64,000 nucleotides of DNA from DATKUC01 sp964553615 (GCA_964553615.1 CAZKMA010000004.1:47904-111903), one strand, 5' to 3'; shown: positions 8,653 to 18,016, counted from the first letter of the stretch. Notes: a model not told the origin generated them from the letters alone. Made by a program: numbers and translations.

Positions 8653-9907
8653 AGCGGCGTCCGTTATGACGGGTACCGTGATGTTTGTGGATGACGAACG
8701 AAACATCATCCGCGCAATTGAAAGGGCATTCGGACACGGAGACATCAACATACTGACCGCAGTATCCGCGGAGAATGCGCTGGAGATCCTCGAACGGGAG
8801 CAGGTGGATATTGTTATCAGTGACTACCGAATGCCGCGCACGGACGGGTTGTCACTTCTTGCAAAAATCCGGGACCTCCATCCATCGGTCCACCGGATTG
8901 TTCTCAGTGGATACGTGGATGAACCGGAAATATTCAGATCTCTCAGCAGCGGTCTTGCAACAACTTTTTTTGCGAAGCCGTGGGACGAGAAGCAGATCAA
9001 GGATCGCATTCACCATATTCTCGAAATCCGCTCGGTGCTGCGTCATCATCGTCTGCTCAACCTTATCAATTCGGTACTCAGTCTGCCCACACTTCCGATG
9101 CTCTACCTGGAGCTTGTTGCGCAGATCGAGAATGATCGCGCGATTGATGAGATAGTCCGGACAGTTGAAAAGGACCCAACCGTTACAACAATGATTCTTC
9201 ACGTTGCCAATTCCGCATTCTATGGCACTGCACGGGACCAACAGATTACCGGTCTGAAGGAGGCCATCCTGAATCTGGGACTCATCCAGGTCAAGGATAT
9301 TGTTCTGGCCGTCTCGCTGATCAACAGGTCGGAATGGAATTCGAAGCAGCTCCAGTATATCGTTGAAATCTTTGTGCACTCTTTCTTGATGAACGCCTAC
9401 CTGCCGAATATCCATCAGCGCCTGACCGGAGAAATCCTTCACCGTCAGTTCAGTTCCGTCGGACTCATCCATGACATTGGCAAGATTATTCTCCTGGAAT
9501 ACTTTCCCGAACGGTTCAAACAGATATGCAATGCAATGGGCCACGGGGGGTGCACCGGCTTTCGGGAAGCGGAGCTTTCGCTCGGTATGGAAGGCGGAAC
9601 TCATTCTGAAATCGGGGCCTATTTTCTGGACTGGTGGAACATGCCGGATGTCCTGACTGAATGTACGTTGTTCCATCACGAACCGGAAAAGGCAACGAGC
9701 TATCCCGACGTGGTACGATCACTTGCGTACACGAACGAGCTCATGAATTTCCTGGCAGTTCATCGGCAAAAGGCGTCATTGGACCTTTCACGTTTCGTAC
9801 GCCACTCCGTACCCGAAGAGTTTCTGGAAAGAGTTTCCGAGACCGTACGCCGCTCGGTAGATGAAAGCATCAAGGCGCTCCGGAGATCTCTCTCCAGGGA
9901 ACAATGA
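8639..9907 (+). CDS. Response regulator with HDOD output domain
   Basis: A 422-residue protein with an N-terminal receiver (phospho-acceptor D62 in ISDYRMPRTDG, lysine in FAKPWDEKQ) and a C-terminal HDOD domain from about residue 150. HDOD features include LPTLPMLYLELV, a DPTVTTMILHVANSAFYG helix, ILNLGLIQVKDIV and a residual HD motif in GLIHDIGKIIL. HDOD domains are non-catalytic or weakly catalytic relatives of HD hydrolases in signalling and stress control. ATG 8639 follows GGAGGA and lies inside the end of the STAS gene. It overlaps the kinase gene by ATGA. Confidence 0.93.
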   Translation: MSSGEAASVMTGTVMFVDDERNIIRAIERAFGHGDINILTAVSAENALEILEREQVDIVISDYRMPRTDGLSLLAKIRDLHPSVHRIVLSGYVDEPEIFRSLSSGLATTFFAKPWDEKQIKDRIHHILEIRSVLRHHRLLNLINSVLSLPTLPMLYLELVAQIENDRAIDEIVRTVEKDPTVTTMILHVANSAFYGTARDQQITGLKEAILNLGLIQVKDIVLAVSLINRSEWNSKQLQYIVEIFVHSFLMNAYLPNIHQRLTGEILHRQFSSVGLIHDIGKIILLEYFPERFKQICNAMGHGGCTGFREAELSLGMEGGTHSEIGAYFLDWWNMPDVLTECTLFHHEPEKATSYPDVVRSLAYTNELMNFLAVHRQKASLDLSRFVRHSVPEEFLERVSETVRRSVDESIKALRRSLSREQ

Positions 9908-11562
9908 TGGATACCGGCCGACTCTTGAACTCCGTTCGAGCCGATGGATGTCTGGTACTGGACAGCGGGTCTGCTTACGGGGATGGAATCATACGGCTTC
10001 TCAAGTCCCACGCCTATGCCGTCGAACGCCCTCCGACCGCGGATGAAGCACTCCGGATGTACCACGCCACTATCTACCCCCTCGTCATAATAGAATGGGA
10101 GCTGGCCGACTTCGATGGCGGCTCGATTTGCCGCAGCATGCGGGATAATCCGGGAAGCGAGTATACAACTTTTGTCATGTTGACCGGGTCTGCGCGTCGA
10201 GCAACCATCGAGGGGGCTCTCCGTATCGGCGTGGATGAGTATCTCACGACGGCCATACCCGAAGAACTGCTGGACCTGCGCTTGCGGCTCACCGAGCAGC
10301 AAGCGAGAAACCGCGTAAACCGACTCATCGCCGAACGCACCCTCCGCGAAAGCGAAAGCAGATACCGAATGCTGTTCGAGGATTCGAAGGACATGGTCTA
10401 CGCGACCCTGCCCGACGGCACAATAACCGATATCAACAGTGCGGGGGTGGACTTGCTTGGATGGCAAAATCGGGAGGAGCTCGTAGGCATCAACATCCGG
10501 ACGCTGTACGACAGCGTCGAGGACCGCGCCTATTACGACAAGCAGATGAAACTCCTCAGTTATGTCAAAGACTTTGAACTGGTCCTGCGACGAAGCGATG
10601 GAACCCGCATCATCGTACTCGAGACATCCACGGCCATCCGTGAAGAGAACGGAGACGCAATCGAGTACCGCGGGATAATCAAGGACATCACTGAACGCAT
10701 CCGCGCGGAGAAGGACCAGATGCGGCTCAACGTTCAGCTTACGGAAAGCAACCAGAAGCTGAAACTCACGCAATCGCGCCTCGTGCAACAGGAGAAACTG
10801 GCCTCTATCGGACAACTCGCCGCCGGCGTTGCCCACGAGATCAACAATCCGCTTGGATTCATCAAGAGCAATTTTGGAACCCTCGAGCGATACATGAATC
10901 AACTTTCGAGTTTCCTCAATGGTCTCCACGAATTGCGCTCAGGCATAGTCGAGCAGCTCGAGCGCGAGTTTCACGTCAGCGAGTCGATGGAGGACTCAAG
11001 CGCGATCTTCAGAGAATCACAGGAAGGTTTTGACCGCATCATATCCATAATCCGCGGCCTGCGCACCTTTGCACGGTCGGATGCCGAAGAGATTGACAGT
11101 CAATACGATTTGAATGCAGCAATAGAGAACGCTCTGACTATGACGAGAAATGAATGGAAGTATGTGGCCACGGTAGAGCAGGATCTCGGCCATATTCCGC
11201 GGATCGAATGCGCAGCCAATGCAATCAATCAGGTCTTGCTGAACCTTATTCTCAATGCCGGTCAGGCGCTGAAAAACGACGAACGGGACCGCCCAAAGCT
11301 TATTTCCATACGCTCGTGGTCGGAAAACGATTCCGTCTATTGCGAGATTCAGGATAACGGGCCAGGAATATCGGAGCAGAACATCCCTCGGATCTTTGAT
11401 CCGTTCTTCACAACAAAACCGATGGGACAGGGAACCGGGCTCGGTTTGAGTATTTCGTTCGATACGATCGTGAACCGGCACTCCGGAGACATTTTCGTTA
11501 ACAGCACTGAAGGCGAAGGCGCACGATTTACCGTGCGCCTTCCGCGGACCTTCACCCGATAG
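9904..11562 (+). CDS. Hybrid sensor histidine kinase: degenerate receiver, PAS, kinase
   Basis: A 552-residue cytoplasmic kinase with no membrane segment. Residues ~1-130 form a receiver-like domain in which the phospho-acceptor position is glutamate (E64, in IIEWELADFDG), so it cannot be phosphorylated normally. A PAS domain follows (about 150-270, ending GIIKDITERIR), then a short coiled coil, the phospho-histidine H311 in GVAHEINNPLG, and a HATPase with N box NLILNAGQA and G boxes DNGPGI and GTGLGLS. It is the likely kinase for the two response regulators beside it. The first two codons are both ATG; the first overlaps the HDOD stop. Confidence 0.93.
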   Translation: MMDTGRLLNSVRADGCLVLDSGSAYGDGIIRLLKSHAYAVERPPTADEALRMYHATIYPLVIIEWELADFDGGSICRSMRDNPGSEYTTFVMLTGSARRATIEGALRIGVDEYLTTAIPEELLDLRLRLTEQQARNRVNRLIAERTLRESESRYRMLFEDSKDMVYATLPDGTITDINSAGVDLLGWQNREELVGINIRTLYDSVEDRAYYDKQMKLLSYVKDFELVLRRSDGTRIIVLETSTAIREENGDAIEYRGIIKDITERIRAEKDQMRLNVQLTESNQKLKLTQSRLVQQEKLASIGQLAAGVAHEINNPLGFIKSNFGTLERYMNQLSSFLNGLHELRSGIVEQLEREFHVSESMEDSSAIFRESQEGFDRIISIIRGLRTFARSDAEEIDSQYDLNAAIENALTMTRNEWKYVATVEQDLGHIPRIECAANAINQVLLNLILNAGQALKNDERDRPKLISIRSWSENDSVYCEIQDNGPGISEQNIPRIFDPFFTTKPMGQGTGLGLSISFDTIVNRHSGDIFVNSTEGEGARFTVRLPRTFTR

Positions 11563-11575
11563 GCAAGGTCAGGAC

Positions 11576-13669
11576 TCAGTTCACCTTCAATCCGGATAGA
11601 TAGGTATCAATCTCCTGCTTCTTGCTGCTTTCCCGGCTCTTGAGGTTATCAACTCTTGTCGTAAGCTTCGATATCTGGTCTTCCTGAGAGCTCAATGTCG
11701 AAACATACCGGTTGTACAATCCGGAGGTCCGATCCAACGCCGCCATGTTCTCGCGTATCCGCTTCTGGTCGGTATAGATCTGCTGCAGCTGCCGCGAGGT
11801 CTCCGAAGATTCGCGCCGGATGGTTTCGAGCTCGCTCCGCAGAGTCATAAGCCGGGCAAGCGCCGTCTTGAGTTCCGTGCTCAACTCGGTTGAACGCGCA
11901 TAGAATTCAAGCGTTCCCAGACCGGTCGAACTGAGCGCAACGGATTGTGACACTGTACGTTCTTCAGCAATGGTAAAAGTTCGGGAGGACGAAGGTTTGA
12001 GAGGAACGTCAAATCGGTAAAGGCTCCTGGTCTTCTCCGAAGCGGACGCGGGACTGGTCAGGATCCAGTTTGGATCCAGTGGATACTCGATGAGCAATGT
12101 CCGTGGTGAATCTCCATCATATCGAATAGTATATTCCCGTTCGCGTTTCAGTTTCCGGGAGACAACCAGAACGCCGTTTCCGATCTTCGCCGAAACAAAT
12201 AGATCCGGTGATGATTTCGCAGTTGAGCTCACTTCCGTCTTCAAGTCCACCGAGTAGCTCAGCAGCCTCTCCGCGCCGGGTGCAAGATTTTCAATCCGCG
12301 CGTCTCCGGCGTATTGACCGTCTTCAAACACGGTGATGGGACCGGCATTCAACTCGAGGCCGGTGGAGTTTGTGAGTTGAAGTCCGTTCAATGGATGTCT
12401 TGCATCCACTCGATCGTTGTAGATCGCGACGCGCCGTCCATCTATCTTCTCGTTGACTATGGGAACCATAGCGGACTCCCGACGCCTGATAGTCACCGGT
12501 TCACGAATGCTGTACTGGAAAAACGAACCCGCCTCCCCCGCAAGCGCCGCGGACTCCACGCCCTGATCCAGGGCGAGGTTTTTGGGCGCAGCTTCCGATT
12601 CTCGAAACGCCTGCGCCCGCGAGGGTGCAGCAGATGGAGCAGGAGCGGATTTGGCGAGAGCCCCGGACCGGGACGAAAGGTCGCTCTCGTATGCCGGAGG
12701 AACGACGGCCTGGGACAGGCCGAGGGACACCTCGGGTCTCTTCAGATAGATGGGCGTATACAGATCCATGGTGAACGAAATGGGTTTTCCGGAAACCAGA
12801 TTCAGCCGTACGTTACTCCAGTCCTGATCGGTCGTATTCTCAACCAGAGCCCACCCCTGCATGAAAAGACCGTTTTGATCAACGCTCAAGCGGTAGGAGG
12901 TCTTCCAGACAGGCGTCTCCTGGAGATAACCGATGACCAGGCGCCTGGATCCTGTCCCCGCGTACCGAACAACAATCTGTTTCTTGTCCTTGTTCCGGTT
13001 TGACGCAATTACGCCAAGGGCAAGCCGTATTTCCCGGTCTAACTCGGGGCGCAGAAATCGGATTGTGCGAATCTCGTTGAGCGACACGCTGCGGATTCCG
13101 GCCGCGGTATACAAATCGACAAACGGCTGCGTCTCCAGCCGCGTTCCCAGAGGCCGAGATTCGGCTCCGTCCGCTTGTGCAACAGTCCGCTCCTCAACGC
13201 CGAGAATGACGCCGGTAATGGATTCGGATGCCACCACTTCGACCCTTTCTCCTCGCAGCTCTCCTAAGATCTGCTGTACGCCGGGGCTGCCTGACAGGTC
13301 CACCGCAAAGGCGGCAAGGGCCCGGGAGAGTGGATCCTGTGGCGCGTAGTTCATACCAAGTATGGTCCCGCCGTCCAGATCCCTGAGAACCATGCTCTTC
13401 AGAAGATCGTTCATATCCGCAACATTCACCCGAAACTGGAGAGCACCGCTTCCCTGAACCCGGCCCTCTCGTTGGAAATAGCCGACTCCGCTGGAGAATA
13501 AACTGACAGAGCGAATAGGGACTTGATCAATTGAGATCGCATCCGGTACTGCCGATGGTTCTCCGGATCCGACTTCCTGAATTGCACCCTGGGCACACAG
13601 TGGCAGAGCAAAGAAGAAGAGCAACAGTGCCACCGATGGAGCGGTCGAGCTAATCGATGACTTTTTCAT
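11576..13669 (-). CDS. DUF4139 domain protein, exported
   Basis: A 697-residue protein with an N-terminal signal peptide (MKKSSISS, hydrophobic LLLFFFALPL, then CAQG), so periplasmic or lipid-anchored. The central part matches the DUF4139 layout: YLQETPVWKTSYRL, WALVENTTDQDWSNVRLNLVSGKPISF, and a late beta-rich half. The last ~140 residues are predicted coiled coil. Function is unknown; mucoidy-inhibitor A proteins belong to the same broad group. Alternative ATG codons at 13675 and 13678 sit close behind AGGA. The start overlaps the MCP stop by 20 bases, so the two are translationally linked. Confidence 0.85.
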   Translation of the reverse strand: MKKSSISSTAPSVALLLFFFALPLCAQGAIQEVGSGEPSAVPDAISIDQVPIRSVSLFSSGVGYFQREGRVQGSGALQFRVNVADMNDLLKSMVLRDLDGGTILGMNYAPQDPLSRALAAFAVDLSGSPGVQQILGELRGERVEVVASESITGVILGVEERTVAQADGAESRPLGTRLETQPFVDLYTAAGIRSVSLNEIRTIRFLRPELDREIRLALGVIASNRNKDKKQIVVRYAGTGSRRLVIGYLQETPVWKTSYRLSVDQNGLFMQGWALVENTTDQDWSNVRLNLVSGKPISFTMDLYTPIYLKRPEVSLGLSQAVVPPAYESDLSSRSGALAKSAPAPSAAPSRAQAFRESEAAPKNLALDQGVESAALAGEAGSFFQYSIREPVTIRRRESAMVPIVNEKIDGRRVAIYNDRVDARHPLNGLQLTNSTGLELNAGPITVFEDGQYAGDARIENLAPGAERLLSYSVDLKTEVSSTAKSSPDLFVSAKIGNGVLVVSRKLKREREYTIRYDGDSPRTLLIEYPLDPNWILTSPASASEKTRSLYRFDVPLKPSSSRTFTIAEERTVSQSVALSSTGLGTLEFYARSTELSTELKTALARLMTLRSELETIRRESSETSRQLQQIYTDQKRIRENMAALDRTSGLYNRYVSTLSSQEDQISKLTTRVDNLKSRESSKKQEIDTYLSGLKVN

Positions 13670-15275
13670 GAACATCATTATCCTGTGAACCAAGCAGATC
13701 GGCAATACGTCTGCCAAGGCGTTCGTTTTCAGCCCGAACCGAGGCGAGACCCGCAAGAATGTCGCGCGCGGTATCTGTATGCTGCTGGAGTTCCTGAAGC
13801 TGGCGAACAGTGGACACAAGTCTTTCCGAGAGCAATCCGAACGTCTCCCGGTATTTTCCGAAGACACCTTGCTGCTGTCCTGCGGAATGTTCAATATCCC
13901 GTGTTATTCCGACGAGCTGCCGACTGTTGTCCGTCATTGCCGTCAGCACCTCCAGATTCTGTTGCATTCCACTGCTCAGATCCTGAATGACCGGACGCGA
14001 CAGCTCCGCGTGGTGATTCACTTCGAGCAGCGAATCGCCTGCCAGCCCGATCGTCTCCACCCCGCGGGATATGGCGGAGTTCATTCCGCGAATGAGTGTG
14101 GCAATTTCCTTCGTACGCGAGCTCGATTCATCCGAGAGCGCACGGACCTCATCCGCTACAACCGAGAACCCTCTGCCCGCAGCACCTGCGTGCGCGGCCT
14201 CTATGGATGCGTTCATTGCAAGGATGTTCGTCTGCGCACCAATTCGCTGAATGGTCTGATTAACCGAAGATAACCTGCGCTGATAGTCCTTGAGCTCGTC
14301 AATTACCCCCACCAGTGCGGCAACGTTCTCTCTGCCCTTTTCCGCCGACTCCGCAAGGACCATATTGGTTTCGCTTGCCGACTTCAGCCGTTCGCTCATT
14401 GATCGGAGATCGGATGCAATTCGCTCCTCGGCATCCGATGATTTTCCAACAAGGTCGCTTTGCGTCTTCATGTGTCCAGCAATGAGTTGAACCGATTCGT
14501 CAAGATTGCCGAGCTCCTCCCGGCTTCCCGTAACAGCGTCGGCAAGGGCATGGTACCCTCCGGAGACCGAAGAAACACGGGCAGTGTAGGACTCGACGAT
14601 CTCGGAGATGCGGTCCAGATGCTCGCCGACCACCTGTTGGGCGCGATCCACCTGCACACGAGTCTCGTCAACGCGGTGAAGCGTGTCTCGCGCGGATGCG
14701 AGAGCGCTCTCGCTCCGTCTCCCTTCGCTGATCGCTTTTCGCAGGAGCGAATCCTGAACGGTACTCAGAACGTAGATGATGGCGCCGGAAAAGAGATAGA
14801 CAACCGCGAAGAGTGGTATACGATGAATGAGATCCGGGTTTTTCGAAAGCACGATGGTCGGCAGGAGAAATACGAATGCGGCAACCGTCACAATAACAGC
14901 AAACCGTGGAGTAATGAGTATGCCGGTGGGCATGAGCACGATAATGGTAAGACCGACAACGCTGATGAGCACCGTCGAGAGGGTCCCGCCGGACGAATGA
15001 CTTGCCCACGCGACCACATCGATAATGATGAGACACGCCGAGAAGAATACGGCGTTCCCCGTCCGTTCCATCCCCCCGCGCACAAGGATAAGACTGCCCA
15101 GGCAGGCAATTAGTGCCGCAGAAGCACCGATACCGGCAAATCGGTTGTGTACAAGGAAAAAGAAAACCGGCACCAGTGCAAGGAGCGCCGCGCCGAGCAC
15201 TCCAATGAAGGCAAGGCTGATGCGTCGAATCCTGCTCTTGAGATACTCCTCCACCCCCATTTCCAGCCCTTCCAT
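13650..15275 (-). CDS. Methyl-accepting chemotaxis protein
   Basis: A 541-residue chemoreceptor. The N-terminal ~180 residues hold about six hydrophobic segments with short loops and no large periplasmic sensor domain. A long coiled coil follows with the signalling tip in AMNASIEAAHAGAAGRGF and VVADEVRALSDESS, which binds CheA/CheW. No separate HAMP domain is clear. The multi-helix membrane sensor suggests detection of a membrane or intracellular state. A sigma-28-like -10 box lies about 95 bases upstream. Confidence 0.93.
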   Translation of the reverse strand: MEGLEMGVEEYLKSRIRRISLAFIGVLGAALLALVPVFFFLVHNRFAGIGASAALIACLGSLILVRGGMERTGNAVFFSACLIIIDVVAWASHSSGGTLSTVLISVVGLTIIVLMPTGILITPRFAVIVTVAAFVFLLPTIVLSKNPDLIHRIPLFAVVYLFSGAIIYVLSTVQDSLLRKAISEGRRSESALASARDTLHRVDETRVQVDRAQQVVGEHLDRISEIVESYTARVSSVSGGYHALADAVTGSREELGNLDESVQLIAGHMKTQSDLVGKSSDAEERIASDLRSMSERLKSASETNMVLAESAEKGRENVAALVGVIDELKDYQRRLSSVNQTIQRIGAQTNILAMNASIEAAHAGAAGRGFSVVADEVRALSDESSSRTKEIATLIRGMNSAISRGVETIGLAGDSLLEVNHHAELSRPVIQDLSSGMQQNLEVLTAMTDNSRQLVGITRDIEHSAGQQQGVFGKYRETFGLLSERLVSTVRQLQELQQHTDTARDILAGLASVRAENERLGRRIADLLGSQDNDVHEKVID

Positions 15276-15575
15276 GAGTCCCCCCGTATCGCTTCAGTTG
15301 CTCACAGTCTCGTTCGGATTCAGGCCGTTTTCAAGCCCTCCTTCCGTCTGCCGTGTGCTGCACCTTCTATTTATCGGCCAGGCGGAGTCCGAAGCGAATA
15401 CGCCTTCTGGGTTTTCAGGTTACACCGAAAGGATCCGGTCAACGCGGCGGTNNNNNNNNNNNNNNNNNNNNNNNNNNNNNNNNNNNNNNNNNNNNNNNNN
15501 NNNNNNNNNNNNNNNNNNNNNNNNNNNNNNNNNNNNNNNNNNNNNNNNNNNGCGGCGGTTAGTCCGCTACAGAGG
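15276..15575. other. Intergenic stretch with a 100-N assembly gap
   Basis: About 200 known bases plus a gap of exactly 100 N at 15452-15551. GCGGCGGT occurs on both sides of the gap, and after it the word GGTTAGTCCGC occurs twice within 28 bases, so a short repeat may have stopped the assembly. Apart from the sigma-28-like box nothing else is recognised. The gap ends 24 bases from the stop of the aldolase gene. Confidence 0.8.
15371..15378 (-). promoter_or_regulatory. Sigma-28 (FliA) like -10 box upstream of the MCP gene
   Basis: On the minus strand the octamer GCCGATAA matches the flagellar/chemotaxis sigma-28 -10 consensus exactly. It lies about 95 bases upstream of the chemoreceptor start, the expected target class. 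The -35 region upstream does not match TAAA well, so the call rests on one element and its context. Confidence 0.4.
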
Positions 15576-16517
15576 TTAGTCCGCAAGCCCCGGTTGAAGC
15601 CCGAGCCGGCTGTTCCATTCCCGGGCCGTCCTGCGAAGCTGTTCAATGCCCAACCGGGCAGCGTAGTCAAAGTTCCGCACGTCCATGCGACGTGTGGCAA
15701 GACGAATCCCGATTCCCTCGAGCGACTGATGGTACTTGGCACTCATTGGATACATGACCCTCTCCGCAAGGGAAGCAACGCTGAGAAAATCCTGGAGCCT
15801 GGACGCTTCGGCAGGCTCACGTTCCCAGTTTTCACATAGCCAGACGTAGAGCTCGGGGTGGAAATTGGCCATTACACCGCTGAATCCGGCCGCTCCGGCC
15901 TGGAGAGAACCGAGCAGCGTTGCCGAGTTGGCATTAAACAGCTTCAACCCGCTTCGTTCGACCGCCCCTATCTTGTCCTGTATCTGCTCGAGATTGCAGC
16001 AGGTATCCTTGAGGAATCGGAACCTTTCCTGACCGGCTATCCATCGCAGAAGATCGGGTGTTAACAATCGCTTGTACGGGAAAGGGCACTCGTAGAAACC
16101 CAGAAGAATGGAATCCGGGATCCGGGACATGAGGAGATCGAGATTTCGTTTCCATACCTCATCATCCTCGTCGGGTCCCGCAAATCTGTTGGTAACAAGA
16201 ACAACCGCATCCACCCCGGTATCCGCCATCCGACGGACTTCGTCCGCCTGATCAGCCGGAGACTCCGATACGTGACCGGAAGCGATGACCGGGACCCGTC
16301 CATCTGCGAACTCGACCACCCGTCCGGCGAGTTCGACTCTTTCATTGAGAGACATCTGAAACATTTCGCTTGACTGACAGACCGCGAACAGGCCCGCCAC
16401 CCTGCGAGATACATACCACTCGACCATCGACTCCAGCGCCTTGTAGTCAATGTCATTCTGGTCCGTGAATGGCGTTATCATTGTCGGCCATACACCGTCT
16501 GCTATCTGTCCTGTCAT
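15576..16517 (-). CDS. Dihydrodipicolinate synthase family aldolase
   Basis: A 313-residue class I aldolase of the DapA/NanA superfamily. Seen are the N-terminal GVWPTMITPFTDQNDIDY, the GTSE-like stretch altered to CQSSEMFQMS, the catalytic tyrosine in GFYECPFPYK and the Schiff-base lysine in RFLKDTCC. The altered pyruvate-loop residues argue against true lysine-pathway dapA and for a sugar-acid or other keto-acid lyase. ATG 16517 follows TGGAG; the open frame extends upstream without a ribosome site. The gene stands alone beside an assembly gap. Confidence 0.88.
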   Translation of the reverse strand: MTGQIADGVWPTMITPFTDQNDIDYKALESMVEWYVSRRVAGLFAVCQSSEMFQMSLNERVELAGRVVEFADGRVPVIASGHVSESPADQADEVRRMADTGVDAVVLVTNRFAGPDEDDEVWKRNLDLLMSRIPDSILLGFYECPFPYKRLLTPDLLRWIAGQERFRFLKDTCCNLEQIQDKIGAVERSGLKLFNANSATLLGSLQAGAAGFSGVMANFHPELYVWLCENWEREPAEASRLQDFLSVASLAERVMYPMSAKYHQSLEGIGIRLATRRMDVRNFDYAARLGIEQLRRTAREWNSRLGLQPGLAD

Positions 16518-16581
16518 CGTCGACTCCAGAGAGTGAGATTTATGTGCACTATTCACATATAGAAATGCCGTTCCGCATTCT

Positions 16582-16610
16582 ACGGTAGAGATTCCGGGAG
16601 GGACTGTCAA
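16582..16610 (-). promoter_or_regulatory. Possible promoter for the aldolase gene
   Basis: Minus-strand TTGACA (16605-16610) is followed after 17 bases by TACCGT (16582-16587), about 65 bases upstream of the start. The -10 match is poor, so this is tentative. Confidence 0.3.
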
Positions 16611-16661
16611 TCGGAGTTGAGCCCTCTTTACGAGCGACCACCGCGAGGTGTATAAATAACT

Positions 16662-16994
16662 GTGTTATACGCATATACTCTCGATGACATTCAGGATGCC
16701 GCCAAGAACTACCCTATGACGCTGCTGTACTTTACCCGGCCGGACTGCGAGGATTGCATCGCGTTGCAGCCGAAAATAGAGCGCATGGTGAACCAGCATC
16801 CCAAAATGGGCAGTCTGGTGGTGGATCTGGAGCGAATACCGATGGCGGCAAGCCGTTTTTCAGTCTACGCACTGCCCGGCGTAATGCTCTACGTCGGCGG
16901 AAAGCCGGTTATGAGCGTGGTACAGCACATCGATATGGCTCAGCTCGACGCTCACGTATCCGGTTTCTACCGACAGCACTTCTTTCCTGAGTAA
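16662..16994 (+). CDS. Thioredoxin-like protein
   Basis: A 110-residue protein with a thioredoxin fold: TLLYFTRPDCEDCIALQP carries a CxxC (C-E-D-C) redox pair, and the cis-proline region reads VYALPGVMLYV. It has no signal peptide and probably acts in the cytoplasm on disulfides. The GTG start at 16662 is the first in frame; GAGG lies upstream at poor spacing, so the exact start is uncertain. No thioredoxin reductase is nearby. Confidence 0.85.
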   Translation: MLYAYTLDDIQDAAKNYPMTLLYFTRPDCEDCIALQPKIERMVNQHPKMGSLVVDLERIPMAASRFSVYALPGVMLYVGGKPVMSVVQHIDMAQLDAHVSGFYRQHFFPE

Positions 16995-17031
16995 AGCACG
17001 GCGGTACGACGGGCCTTTCTTTTCACCTCAG

Positions 17032-17997
17032 TTACAGGTGGGTTCTCAGTTTCAGTTCGACCGGGGAAGGGTTCAGGTACACCTGTGATGCCAGATATGA
17101 CTTGCCATACTTCCGGACATAGTGATTTATGAGCGTAATGGGGACAATAAGCGGATGGGTGCCTGTCCGGTATTGGTCCACGATCGCCGCGAGCTCCTGC
17201 CGCTCGTCCGCTGAAAGGTCGTTCTTGAAATAACCCGCCATGTGTTGCAGCACGTTCGAGTGCTTCCTGGCTGTCGGCAGCAAACGGAGCGCGTCAAGCA
17301 GCATCTGCTCGTATTGCCGGTACACATCTTCCGCCTCGTGTTCAGCCGCTCCCGCAACAAGCCTCCCCATTTCGCGATAATGCCGTACGCTGTGCGCCAT
17401 GATGAGCAGTTTGTGCGATGTATGAAAGCCGATAAGTTCCCGCACCCGTTTCCCGCGGCGCAGTGAGTCGCGAAATCGCTTCAGAACAAAAATCTGTTCC
17501 ACGAAGTTTTCGCGAAGCCCCGGATCCTCGAGCCTTCCATCCTCTTCCACAGGGATCAGGGGGTAACGCTGCATGAACATCCGGGCAAAGATTCCCACCC
17601 CGGTTTTCCGCGGCGCCCCCGAGCTCCGTCCAGCGGAAGAGTACACCTTGACCCGCTCCATTCCGCTCGACGGAGACTTGCTCTTGAATATGAAACCGCA
17701 CAGATCCTCTCCCGCGAGTTCATCGAGCCTCTTCTCCGCCCATCGCTCCATTCGTTCGGTAAAATCTGTCCCGCTATCAATACCGACCAGACGGGCCGCT
17801 TCCGGCCTTGCACTGTCCCCGACAAGACGCATGGCCTCTCGCGGTACAGTCAAACCGCACTCGACCTCGGGACAGACGTGTACGTAGGTGACGTACTTCC
17901 CGAGCGTCTTTACCAGGAAACCGTCGTACTTGTGGCCGCCATCATACCGGACCGGCATTCCCAGCAAGCAGCTACTGATGCCGATTTTCATTTTCAT
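17032..17997 (-). CDS. DUF523-DUF1722 fusion protein (TudS/YbgA-like)
   Basis: A 321-residue fusion. Residues ~1-150 are DUF523: ISSCLLGMPVRYDGGHK, then CPEVECGLTVPREAMRL and DLCGFIFKSKSPSSG, with three spaced cysteines expected to hold a 4Fe-4S cluster as in the thiouracil desulfidase TudS. Residues ~170-321 are DUF1722 (YbgA): FHTSHKLLIMAHSVRHYREMGRLVA and a helical tail. The natural substrate of the fusion is not known; sulfur removal from a thiolated base is a reasonable guess from TudS. It is divergent from the macroglobulin gene. Confidence 0.9.
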   Translation of the reverse strand: MKMKIGISSCLLGMPVRYDGGHKYDGFLVKTLGKYVTYVHVCPEVECGLTVPREAMRLVGDSARPEAARLVGIDSGTDFTERMERWAEKRLDELAGEDLCGFIFKSKSPSSGMERVKVYSSAGRSSGAPRKTGVGIFARMFMQRYPLIPVEEDGRLEDPGLRENFVEQIFVLKRFRDSLRRGKRVRELIGFHTSHKLLIMAHSVRHYREMGRLVAGAAEHEAEDVYRQYEQMLLDALRLLPTARKHSNVLQHMAGYFKNDLSADERQELAAIVDQYRTGTHPLIVPITLINHYVRKYGKSYLASQVYLNPSPVELKLRTHL

Positions 17998-18016
17998 CCA
18001 CCATCCTCAGGCTGAC

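Noticed and set aside
15452..15551. The N block as a biological spacer
   Set aside because: Exactly 100 N is an assembly placeholder.
15576..16517. Annotation as lysine-pathway dapA
   Set aside because: The pyruvate-binding loop differs from true DapA and there are no lysine genes nearby.
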